This document shows, piece by piece, positions 9,029 to 16,368 of a stretch of DNA of 56,417 nt. The DNA comes from JBCDBL01 sp039183635 (GTDB lineage: Bacteria > Pseudomonadota > Alphaproteobacteria > Caulobacterales > Parvularculaceae), in assembly GCA_039183635.1 (NCBI GenBank), contig JBCDBL010000007.1, positions 1 to 56,417 on the forward strand, read 5' to 3'. Each line of letters starts with the position of its first letter. Positions within the stretch are counted from its first letter, which is position 1. The position numbers were made by a program, and so were the translations under genes. Under the pieces are notes generated by a model. The model did no database searches. It saw only the letters and a program-made list of their open reading frames with translations, and was not told where the DNA came from.

Positions 9029-10843
9029 ATGAAGGTGTTACAAGATGGTCTTCATAAACGGGAAGATGTTGGTTTGAAAGAACCGGACAACGCGACAGAC
9101 ACAGACGCCACGACGCTCGGACTGCTTTTGCGCCTTTGGCGCGATTGGGTGCGCCCCTATTGGCGGCGCCTGGCCCTCGCGGTTGTGTTCATGGCGTTGT
9201 TTGCGCTCTCTGAGGCGGGGTTCGCCCTCGGCGTCGAATGGCTTTTGGAAACACTGGGGGAAGGGACGACACGGGCGCTCTATCTTGCGCCGGCGGTGGT
9301 TGTTGTCCTCGGCCTCGCCAACGCCGCGACGATGTACATCCAGCAGATCCTGACGAACTCCGTCGCCATGGGCGTCATCGCCGATTTCCAGAAAAAGATG
9401 TTCGCGCACCTGTTGGGCGCCGACTTCGCGCAACTGACCCGCGGCGCGCCCGGGGGGCTCGTCTCGCGGTTCACCAACGACGTCAACATGACGCGGGAGA
9501 TGTTGGTCCGGGCGCCGAACAGCGCCGTCCGGGACGTGCTGCGCATTGTCGTCCTGTTCGGCACCATGGTCTATTTCGACTGGCTGCTCGCCCTCGCGGT
9601 CATCGTGATTTATCCCGTGGCCGGCGTTCCCATCGAGCGGGTGGGCCGATACCTGCGCGGCGCCTCCGCCCGGGTTCAAAGCCAGCTTGGCGACATGACG
9701 TCGCTGCTCACCCAAAGCATCTCGGGCGCGCTCATGGTGAAGACCTATGGCCTTAACGCCTACGAACAAACCCGGGCCGACGCCGCCTTCGACATCCGCT
9801 ATCGCCTGGTGATGAAGATGATCGGCTCCCGCGCGCTGGTGGAGCCGATCATTATGGCGATCGGCGCGGTTGCGGTCGCCGCCGTCGTCGCCGTCGCCGC
9901 CTGGCGGATCAATTCCGACGCCCTCACCATCGAACGCTTTGCGGCGTTCATCACGGCGCTGTTGCTGCTGGCCCAGCCGGCGCGCAGTCTCGGCACCCTG
10001 AACGCGGTGTTCCAGGAAGGCCTCGCCGCCGTGCAGCGCATCTTCGAATTGCTGGACGAGCCGCCGGCCATCGTCGACGTCCCGGAGGCGAAACCCCTGA
10101 CCGTGACCGACGGCCGCGTTCAATTTCGCAATGTAAGCTTTTCCTATGACGGCGCGGACGGGCCGGCGCTTCAGGATTTCAGCCTCGACATCGCGCCGGG
10201 GGCGACGGTGGCGCTTGTGGGGGAGTCCGGGGCCGGCAAATCCACCGTGTTCAACCTCTTGCCCCGGCTCTATGAGCCGACGTCCGGCGAAATTCTGATC
10301 GATGGGCAGGCGGTCGGGGCGGCGAGGCTGGCGTCGGTGCGTGCGGCCTCGGCGCTCGTGTCCCAGGAATCGATCCTGTTCAACGATACGGTCCGGGCCA
10401 ACATCGCCTTCGGCAAGCTCACTGCGGGCGATGCTGAAATCGAAGCGGCGGCCCGGGCGGCGGCGGCGGACGATTTCATCCGCACCCTGCCGGAAGGATA
10501 CGCCAGCGACGTCGGCGACCGGGGCGGCAAACTGTCCGGCGGCCAGCGCCAGCGTATCGCCCTGGCGCGCGCTATTTTGAAGGACGCAAAAATCCTATTG
10601 CTGGATGAGGCGACGAGCGCCCTTGACGCAGAGTCCGAACGCAAAGTGCAGGAGGCGCTGGAGCGGTTGAAGCAGGGGCGCACCACCATCGTCATCGCCC
10701 ACCGCCTCGCCACCGTCCGCGACGCCGACCTTATCTGCGTGATGGACAAGGGCCGCATTGTCGAGCAAGGTCGCCACGACGCGCTGCTCGCTGAAGGCGG
10801 CCTTTATGCCCGGCTTTGCAAGCTGCAGTTCGAGGGAGCTTGA
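9029..10843 (+). CDS. MsbA-type ABC exporter (fused permease-ATPase)
   Basis: A 604-residue half-transporter that works as a homodimer in the inner membrane. Residues 35-330 form the six-helix ABC exporter domain. The ATPase follows with Walker A GESGAGKS (398-405), signature LSGGQ (502-506), Walker B ILLLDE (522-527) and the H-loop His558. I start at ATG 9029; the frame stays open upstream to 8858 but that part lies inside the divergent DUF374 gene. Being divergent from a lipid A operon, it is a good candidate for the lipid A/LPS flippase MsbA, although a second similar exporter lies at 32431 and either could fill that role. Confidence 0.85.
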   Translation: MKVLQDGLHKREDVGLKEPDNATDTDATTLGLLLRLWRDWVRPYWRRLALAVVFMALFALSEAGFALGVEWLLETLGEGTTRALYLAPAVVVVLGLANAATMYIQQILTNSVAMGVIADFQKKMFAHLLGADFAQLTRGAPGGLVSRFTNDVNMTREMLVRAPNSAVRDVLRIVVLFGTMVYFDWLLALAVIVIYPVAGVPIERVGRYLRGASARVQSQLGDMTSLLTQSISGALMVKTYGLNAYEQTRADAAFDIRYRLVMKMIGSRALVEPIIMAIGAVAVAAVVAVAAWRINSDALTIERFAAFITALLLLAQPARSLGTLNAVFQEGLAAVQRIFELLDEPPAIVDVPEAKPLTVTDGRVQFRNVSFSYDGADGPALQDFSLDIAPGATVALVGESGAGKSTVFNLLPRLYEPTSGEILIDGQAVGAARLASVRAASALVSQESILFNDTVRANIAFGKLTAGDAEIEAAARAAAADDFIRTLPEGYASDVGDRGGKLSGGQRQRIALARAILKDAKILLLDEATSALDAESERKVQEALERLKQGRTTIVIAHRLATVRDADLICVMDKGRIVEQGRHDALLAEGGLYARLCKLQFEGA

Positions 10844-10859
10844 GGGCGGCTCTGTCTTT

Positions 10860-11019
10860 CCTCCCCCGCCTAGCGGGGGAGGTGTCGAGCCCGGATTTTA
10901 ATCCGGGGGCGACGGAGGGGGCGAGATGGGGCGGTAATCCTTATGCGCTGTTATTTGTATGAACATCGCCGCCCCCATCGGCCCTTCGGGCTTCTTCCCC
11001 CGCTTGGCGGGGGAAGAAG
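10860..11019. terminator. Two strong GC-rich hairpins after the exporter gene
   Basis: The first stem is CCTCCCCCGC (10860-10869) with GCGGGGGAGG (10873-10882), 16 bp after the exporter stop. The second has perfect 13-bp arms, CTTCTTCCCCCGC (10991-11003) and GCGGGGGAAGAAG (11007-11019). They lie between two convergent genes. No good T-run follows, so they may be repeats rather than true intrinsic terminators. Confidence 0.45.
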
Positions 11020-11044
11020 AGGCGGCGTCGCCACGGTGTGCGGC

Positions 11045-11731
11045 CTATTCCCGACGTAAAATCTTATCGGTCAGAATATTCGCCCACCATTGGCCCATGA
11101 AGCCTGCTTTCAAGGCGGCCGGGTCGTAATCATCGCTGTCGACCCACGCTAAAAAATCCTCTGGCGTTGTTGCGCCTGCCTCTTCGGCCTTGTCCCAATA
11201 ATAATCGAGGACGCCGGTCTTGCCCTGCTTCATATGACCGTAGCGCAAGGACAGCTGTTCGCGCGCCTCGGCCAGAGGGCGCCGTTCGTGGAGGAACAGA
11301 TACAACACGGCGCCCATGCCGGCGCGGTCAGCGCCGGATTTACAGTGCATGACGGCGGGATACTCAATAGATTGAAACAGGTTCCGCGCGGCATGGATTT
11401 GCTCCCGCTTCGGAATATCCCGGGAGTGGAGCTTTAAATTGACAAGCGCCATGCCGAGGCGCTCGCAAGACTCCTCCTCCAACCGGTAGAACCCTGTATT
11501 GCTCTGCCCCCGGAGGTTGATGACGGTCTTCACGCCCTTTTGTTTAAAGCGCTTCAAATGCAGCGGCGCAGGCTGGAAAGAACGCCACATATTGTCCGAG
11601 ACTTGATGGATGTTCGAATAGATGTAGCGTAAAAATCCGTGATCGGCGAAAACAAGCCCCCGCCAGGCGCGGCGGCGGCCTTCGCGCGTCAGCATGTCTT
11701 CGCGCGTGATATTCGGTTTCTTGCGGGCCAT
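11045..11731 (-). CDS. Dual-specificity/tyrosine phosphatase-like protein
   Basis: A 228-residue protein with the CX5R phosphatase signature HCKSGADR, placing the nucleophile at Cys130 and the phosphate-binding Arg at 136. Upstream, VKTVINLRGQ is the usual second strand of this fold, and the N-terminus (1-45) is basic. No signal peptide is visible, so it should be cytoplasmic. Related genes are found in alphaproteobacteria near envelope genes, but their substrates (phosphotyrosine, phosphoinositide or sugar phosphate) are not known to me. It follows the DUF4170 gene by 20 bp and is probably cotranscribed with it. Confidence 0.75.
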   Translation of the reverse strand: MARKKPNITREDMLTREGRRRAWRGLVFADHGFLRYIYSNIHQVSDNMWRSFQPAPLHLKRFKQKGVKTVINLRGQSNTGFYRLEEESCERLGMALVNLKLHSRDIPKREQIHAARNLFQSIEYPAVMHCKSGADRAGMGAVLYLFLHERRPLAEAREQLSLRYGHMKQGKTGVLDYYWDKAEEAGATTPEDFLAWVDSDDYDPAALKAGFMGQWWANILTDKILRRE

Positions 11732-11751
11732 GGGCGTTCGGCGCGGCGGCG

Positions 11752-11985
11752 CTAATCCTCGTCTTCGTCCGTGTCGGGGTCGAGAAGCTTATGCATGTGG
11801 ACGATAAAGTAGCGCATATGGGCGTTGTCCACCGTCTGATGGGCTTTCGCCTGCCATGCTTTTTTAGCCGCCTCGTAGTTTGGAAAGATGCCCACAATGT
11901 CGAGCGTGTCGAGGTCTTCGAATTCTACTTTGTCGGGGCTCGTCAGCTCCCCGCCAAACACAAGGTGCAATAACTGTTTCGTCAT
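11752..11985 (-). CDS. DUF4170 small protein
   Basis: A 77-residue acidic protein with no membrane segment. It matches the DUF4170 pattern: LHLVFGGELTSP at the start, DIVGIFPNYEAAKKAWQAKA in the middle, then MRYFIVHMHKLLDP and a poly-acidic tail. The function is unknown. In many alphaproteobacteria it is found between a CysQ-like phosphatase gene and a waaA/lpxK region, as here, which suggests an envelope-related role. It lies 25 bp downstream of the CysQ-like gene and 20 bp upstream of the phosphatase-like gene. Confidence 0.8.
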   Translation of the reverse strand: MTKQLLHLVFGGELTSPDKVEFEDLDTLDIVGIFPNYEAAKKAWQAKAHQTVDNAHMRYFIVHMHKLLDPDTDEDED

Positions 11986-12010
11986 CGGACAGTCTCCTCA
12001 TCTTAAAAGT

Positions 12011-12823
12011 TTATAGATGCGACAGACGCTCTAAGATTTCGTTATGAAGGCCGGGGGCGGCCGTCACAACGCTTTTTTGCTTGGCGGCGGCTTCGTTAAA
12101 TTGGAAACCGCCGCCCAAATGATCTCCGACGGCGGCGCCGGCTTCTGCGGCGATGAGGGCGCCGGCGGCGAGATCCCAATCGTATTTTGGCTGCAAAGCG
12201 ATCATGGCGTCGTAATCGCCGGCGGCGACAAGCGCCATGCGATAGGCGGTGGAACTCACCCAGTCCACCGTCATCTCCGGCCATGGTCGAGGCCAGTCTG
12301 GGTGGGTGAACATCGCCCCCATGCCCAGCATGCGGGCGCCCTTAAGGGCTTGTGTTTCAGACGGCGCCAAGGGGGCGCCGTTTCGGTAAGCGCCGCCGCC
12401 TTTCGCCGCCTCGAACATCTCTTCGGTGATGGGGTTGTAGATGATGGCGGCGACCGCAGAGCCGCGCTCTAAAAGCGCAACGCATACGGAAAAGTGAGGC
12501 AGGCCTTTTAGGAACGCCCGCGTCCCGTCCACTGGGTCGACGACCCAGACATGATCGTTGTTTAAGCGGCTGTTGTCGTCTTCACATTCTTCAGAGAGCC
12601 AGCCATAAGCCGGGGCGTGGCCGCGCAGGCGCTCTTTCAAAATATCGTTGGCGGCGTGGTCGGCTTCGGTGACCGGGGAGCGATCGTCTTTCTCCCAGGT
12701 TTTCACCGTTTTGCCGAACAGTTCTTTCACCGCCGCCCCGGCCTCCCGCACGGCGTCGCCCATGGCGGCGAGATCCCGGGAATAGGGCGTATGGGGGCGC
12801 GTTACGGGGTTACTCGCCGGCAA
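12011..12823 (-). CDS. cysQ: 3'(2'),5'-bisphosphate nucleotidase CysQ-like (inositol monophosphatase family)
   Basis: A Mg2+-dependent, Li+-sensitive phosphatase, probably hydrolysing 3'-phosphoadenosine 5'-phosphate from sulfate assimilation. Family metal-binding motifs are clear: TEAD near 52-55, SEE near 77-79, DPVDGT at 96-101 and YDWDLAAG in the C-terminal half. The frame opens at a TTG (12823) that overlaps the pmbA end and has GGAGGG before it. The first ATG is at 12763, inside the predicted first helix, so the TTG start looks better. CysQ is favoured over SuhB by overall pattern, but substrate choice in this family is hard to read. Confidence 0.75.
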   Translation of the reverse strand: MPASNPVTRPHTPYSRDLAAMGDAVREAGAAVKELFGKTVKTWEKDDRSPVTEADHAANDILKERLRGHAPAYGWLSEECEDDNSRLNNDHVWVVDPVDGTRAFLKGLPHFSVCVALLERGSAVAAIIYNPITEEMFEAAKGGGAYRNGAPLAPSETQALKGARMLGMGAMFTHPDWPRPWPEMTVDWVSSTAYRMALVAAGDYDAMIALQPKYDWDLAAGALIAAEAGAAVGDHLGGGFQFNEAAAKQKSVVTAAPGLHNEILERLSHL

Positions 12824-14153
12824 TGGTCATGCCCTCCACGACCAATGTCGGAGCGTTTGTGGAGCCCCGAAACTCCAGATCGTCGGCCGCCGTGAGGTTT
12901 TGATACATCTGGAGAATATTGCCGGCGATGGTGATCTCGCTCACCGGGTAGGCTATTTCGCCTTTTTCCAGCCAGAACCCTGAGACGCCTACGGAGTAAT
13001 CGCCAGTGTTGGGGTTCACCTGGGGGCCGAACATGTCGGTGACGAGCAGACCTTCTGCGATGTCGGCGAGAAGCTCATCGCGCGCGCTTGAACCGGCCTC
13101 CATATAAAAGTTCGTGGTCGATGCTCCGGGAGGGCCACCGGTGCCCCGCGTGGCGTTGCCGGTGGTCTCAAGGCCCAATTGCCGTGCGTGGGCGGAATTC
13201 ATCACCCAGCCCGTCAGCACGCCCTTGTCGACGATGGCGCGGCGGGCGTTGGCGACGCCCTCGCCGTCGAAAGCGCGGGAGCCGGCGCCGCGGACCATAT
13301 GCGGGTCGTCGATGATCGTGATCGCGTCTGAGAAAATTTTCTCGCCCAGCTTGTCCTTCAAAAAGCTCACCCCCCGGGCGACGGCCCCGCCGTTGATGGC
13401 GCCGGCGAGGTGTCCGATAAGGGAGGCGGACAGGCGTTTGTCGTAAACCACCGTCGACTGACGGCTTTTTAGTTTTTTAGGGTTGAGGCGCGCCACGGCC
13501 CGCTCCCCCGCCGTGCGACCGATCTTCTCGGCCGCCTCCAGCTCCGCGCCGTGGCGGGTGGAATGATAGTCATAGTCCCGCTCCATGCCGACCCCTTCGC
13601 CCGCAAGTACGGCGCAGGAGACGGAGTGGCTGGACCCTTTTGAGCCGCCGAAAAAGCCGGATGAGGTCATGAGCCATTTTGCGCCGGAGCCCCAGCCCGC
13701 CGACGCGCCGGAAGAATTCGTGACGCCTTTGACGGCGAGCGCGGTTTCTTCAGCTTCGCGCGCCATTTCGGTCAACCGATCCGCGGAGGGCTCCGCCGGG
13801 TCGAAAAGGTCGAGATCCTTAAACGGCGCTTTGGCGAGCTTGTCGTCCGGTGCAAGGCCGCAATAAGGATCTTCGGGGGCGAGCTTCGCCATCGCGACGG
13901 CCCGGGTCACAAGCTCGTCCAGGGTTTCGGGCGCGTGGTCCGTGGAGGAGACGATGGCCTGGCGCTTTCCTACGAGGACCCGCAAACCTAAATCCTGAGC
14001 CTCGGAACGCTCCACATCTTCCACAGCGCCCATACGGTATGTGACGCCGACCGACACCGATTCGGCGAGTACGACGTCCGCCGCGTCGGCCCCTGCGGCT
14101 TTGGCTTTGTCGAGGAGGGCTGTGAGAACCTTTTCGGCGTCGTCATTTGTCAT
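12810..14153 (-). CDS. pmbA: TldD/PmbA family metalloprotease subunit PmbA
   Basis: A 447-residue member of the TldD/TldE family. TldE (PmbA) pairs with TldD to form a cytoplasmic protease that degrades unfolded or modified peptides and matures some peptide antibiotics. N-terminal DVVLAESVSVGVTYR, then SRAFDGEGV and GVLTGWVMNS, and the C-terminal region with NPNTGDYSVGVSGFWLE, are typical of PmbA. The HEXXH metal site belongs to TldD and is properly absent here. No tldD partner is in the window. The reading frame overlaps the CysQ-like gene, suggesting one transcript running pmbA, cysQ, DUF4170 gene and phosphatase gene. Confidence 0.9.
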   Translation of the reverse strand: MTNDDAEKVLTALLDKAKAAGADAADVVLAESVSVGVTYRMGAVEDVERSEAQDLGLRVLVGKRQAIVSSTDHAPETLDELVTRAVAMAKLAPEDPYCGLAPDDKLAKAPFKDLDLFDPAEPSADRLTEMAREAEETALAVKGVTNSSGASAGWGSGAKWLMTSSGFFGGSKGSSHSVSCAVLAGEGVGMERDYDYHSTRHGAELEAAEKIGRTAGERAVARLNPKKLKSRQSTVVYDKRLSASLIGHLAGAINGGAVARGVSFLKDKLGEKIFSDAITIIDDPHMVRGAGSRAFDGEGVANARRAIVDKGVLTGWVMNSAHARQLGLETTGNATRGTGGPPGASTTNFYMEAGSSARDELLADIAEGLLVTDMFGPQVNPNTGDYSVGVSGFWLEKGEIAYPVSEITIAGNILQMYQNLTAADDLEFRGSTNAPTLVVEGMTIAGE

Positions 14154-14272
14154 GGGAAGAAGGGGCTTTCATATGAAGGATCAGCTTGGAACCTAATGCG
14201 CCTCTATGGCCCGGTGCAATAGGGCGTTGTAAATCACGCATGCCGTTCGGATGATATGTCAGAATTTCAAAC

Positions 14273-14375
14273 GAGAACCGTTTGCGTCCGATATGATTCA
14301 ATATGAAGGCGGCAAACGGTTCTCAGTCTTTGTTTGAGCAGACCTTCGGACGGCGAACCGGTGAGCGGCTGCGCC
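14273..14375 (-). repeat. Two-hairpin intergenic repeat, copy C
   Basis: Hairpin 2 has perfect 13-bp arms, GAGAACCGTTTGC (14273-14285) and GCAAACGGTTCTC (14312-14324), with TTCAATAT-type loop sequence. The reversed linker GTCTTTGTTT follows, then a degenerate hairpin 1 containing AACCGGTGAGC. Stem bases differ completely from copy A, yet pairing is perfect. Confidence 0.8.
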
Positions 14376-14389
14376 TTTAACCCGCCATA

Positions 14390-14495
14390 CAGCACGTCTC
14401 GTTTAGTTGGATTCACACGGGCGGGCTCTGGATCTTCTTTTTTAGCGCGTCTTTTGCGAGAAAACCGGTATCCACTTTTGCGCGGCGCGCTCTAA
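14390..14495 (-). repeat. Two-hairpin intergenic repeat, copy D
   Basis: Hairpin 1 has outer arms AGCGCG (14444-14449) and CGCGCT (14486-14491) and AAAA/TTTT inner arms around the loop CCGGTATCCAC (the family loop read on minus). Hairpin 2 is represented by its conserved half containing AGCACGTCTCGTTTAG and TTGGATTC; the partner arm is lost. Confidence 0.75.
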
Positions 14496-14549
14496 ACGCA
14501 TAATGCGTCAACACGCTGGATTTGTGTGCGTTGCAGAGGCGCGCCCTGT

Positions 14550-15389
14550 TCAGTGCAACGGACACCCCGTCGACTTCATCAGGTGTAGAATGCGCCGCGC
14601 TTCGTCGGCCGCGCCGAGATCGATGAAAATCGAAGCGGCGGCGCTCCAGCGGCGGCACGCCTCCGCTGTGTCGCCGCGTTTGTGCGCGAGGACGCCCAGG
14701 GCGGCCTCAGTTTGGGCGAAGCCGTCTTTGCGTCCGGTTTTGCCGTCAAGGGCGCGGGCGGCGTCAAGGTAGGCGGCGGCCTTTTCATACTCTTCGAGAT
14801 CCGTCGCCAATTTGCCGAGGTGACAGAGCGCAACGCCCATGCCCACCGTATCGCCGGCCGCTTCGCATAGCATAAGGGCCCGGCGGAAATGCGCCTGGGC
14901 GGCCAGCGGCGCGCCCTGGTGTTTGGCCGCAATGCCGAGAGTGCCGTAGGCCGCCGCGCGGCCGGTTTTGTCCTGAAGCTCCGCGTAAAGGTCGAGGGCG
15001 CGCTGGGCGTGGTCGGCGCCGGCCTCAAAATTCCGTTTGCGGAGGGACAGCTCGGCCAGCATCATCCGCGTGAAGGCGGCGCCTTCCTTGCGGCCGTTAA
15101 TTTCGCTGATCCGCAAAGAGATCTCATATTGGGCCTCCGCCGCCTCCCACTGGTCGCGCATTTCGGCGATGACGCCGAGATGGCCGTGGGCGACGGCCCG
15201 GGTCTCCGCATCGGCGCCGTTGGCTGCGTCGTCTATGGCGGTCTCGAACGCCCGTGCGGCGCCGTCTATGTCGTCGGCGTCAAGGCGCGCCTTGCCGAGG
15301 GCGACGAAGCCCGCCGCGTCCAGCCGGTCTTCTTCAGCCGCCGTCTCCAGCGCCGCCCGTCCCGGCCCCTGGTCAAAGGATTCGCTCAT
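14550..15389 (-). CDS. Tetratricopeptide repeat protein
   Basis: A 279-residue soluble protein built almost entirely of TPR helices. At least five repeats of the pattern A-x3-Y/F-x2-A-L run from about residue 25 to 260 (for example AARAFETAIDDA, AEAQYEISLRIS, ADHAQRALDLYAEL, AQAHFRRALML). There is no signal peptide or enzyme domain, so it is probably a cytoplasmic scaffold or adaptor. I start at ATG 15389, which follows GGGGG; the frame is open much further upstream but there it lies antisense to nothing useful and overlaps the DJ-1 gene. It is the last gene after the TonB receptor and DJ-1 genes. Confidence 0.75.
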   Translation of the reverse strand: MSESFDQGPGRAALETAAEEDRLDAAGFVALGKARLDADDIDGAARAFETAIDDAANGADAETRAVAHGHLGVIAEMRDQWEAAEAQYEISLRISEINGRKEGAAFTRMMLAELSLRKRNFEAGADHAQRALDLYAELQDKTGRAAAYGTLGIAAKHQGAPLAAQAHFRRALMLCEAAGDTVGMGVALCHLGKLATDLEEYEKAAAYLDAARALDGKTGRKDGFAQTEAALGVLAHKRGDTAEACRRWSAAASIFIDLGAADEARRILHLMKSTGCPLH

Positions 15390-15469
15390 ATGGTTTGGTC
15401 GTCCCCCATACCCGTCACGATTGCAACTTAGCCGCGACCGCGCCGGCGGACAAGTTCGGGCTGACAGCA

Positions 15470-16357
15470 TCAACCGCGCTGTTTCTTCGCCGCTTCCTTC
15501 ATGGCGAAAATCGCCGTTGCGAACATTTCGTGCAGGGGCTCGCCGAGTTTCGGGTCGATGGTCGCCGGCGTGCCGGCGTTGAAGATCGGCTCCGGCGCAT
15601 ATTCGGTCTGCAACTGGATCGCTTTGGCGTAGGGCGCGCCGCGCAGTTGGGCGAGCAGGGCGAGGGCGAAGTCGAGCCCCGCGGAGACCCCGGCGCCCGT
15701 CACGATGCGCCCGTCCGTAACGACGCGCGCATCGACCGGCGTTGCGCCGAAGTCCGCCAGCAAATGCCGCGTCGCCCAGTGGGACGTCGCCCGCTTGCCC
15801 TTGAGCAGCCCCGCTTGGCCGAGAATGAGCGACCCTGTGCATACGGACGTTACATGCTTGGCGCGCCCGGCGCGGTCCGCGATGAAATCGACGGTTTCGT
15901 CGTCAAGCATGGCCTCGGTCGTCCCGCTTGTCCCGCCGGGGACGAACAGAATGTCCAAGTCCTTCGGACAATCGGCCATGCTTGTGGTGGGAACGATCGC
16001 AAAGCCCGTATCCCCGTCCACGGGCGCCAGGGTCTTGTCTTTCGAGACAAGATGGACCTTCGCCCCCATCATGGAGGCGAAAAAGTATTGCGGGCCCACA
16101 AGATCAAGCATGGTCATTTTCGGATAGACCAGCATGGCGATTTCTTCCGCGCCATGCATTTTAAGGCCCGGATAGGCCATGATTTCTTCGTGGGCGTCGT
16201 AAGCGATCCGGCTGGCCTCTTCCGGCGTCGCGCCGAAACGCGGGGGCTCGGGCTCGTCCGCCGCGGCCTGCCGCATCAAGCCTCCAACGGCGACAAAGGG
16301 CGCGATGGCGCCGAACTGGGCGGCGCCGCGAAGAAAATCTCTGCGTGTGTCTTTCAT
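15470..16357 (-). CDS. Tat-exported DJ-1/PfpI protein, isonitrile hydratase-like
   Basis: A 295-residue DJ-1/PfpI-superfamily protein. Residues 1-33 form a twin-arginine signal (RRDFLRG, hydrophobic stretch, AAADE cleavage region), so it should act folded in the periplasm. The catalytic cysteine is Cys173 in SVCTGSLILG, followed by LLKGKRATSHW, and Asp85 lies in MTMLDLVGP. These match the isonitrile hydratase (InhA) branch, which converts isonitriles to N-formamides. Cytoplasmic InhA proteins lack an export signal, so this is unusual. It starts 11 bp after the TonB receptor gene, implying one operon. Hydratase activity is inferred from motifs; a regulator or amidase role is possible. Confidence 0.75.
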   Translation of the reverse strand: MKDTRRDFLRGAAQFGAIAPFVAVGGLMRQAAADEPEPPRFGATPEEASRIAYDAHEEIMAYPGLKMHGAEEIAMLVYPKMTMLDLVGPQYFFASMMGAKVHLVSKDKTLAPVDGDTGFAIVPTTSMADCPKDLDILFVPGGTSGTTEAMLDDETVDFIADRAGRAKHVTSVCTGSLILGQAGLLKGKRATSHWATRHLLADFGATPVDARVVTDGRIVTGAGVSAGLDFALALLAQLRGAPYAKAIQLQTEYAPEPIFNAGTPATIDPKLGEPLHEMFATAIFAMKEAAKKQRG

Positions 16358-16368
16358 TGCACTGTCCT

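Larger units (their letters stand above)
14154..14549. other. Spacer filled by two repeat copies
   Basis: No gene is seen in these 396 bp. Two copies of the two-hairpin repeat (C and D), both in minus orientation, occupy most of it. Confidence 0.6.

Noticed and set aside
9038..10123. 361-codon minus-strand open frame under the first ABC exporter
   Set aside because: The plus-strand frame has every ABC motif; the minus translation is His/Arg/Gly-rich shadow sequence.
15390..15842. N-terminal extension of the TPR gene
   Set aside because: The added 151 codons overlap the DJ-1 gene and are low-complexity Arg/Ala sequence; ATG 15389 begins the ordered TPR protein.
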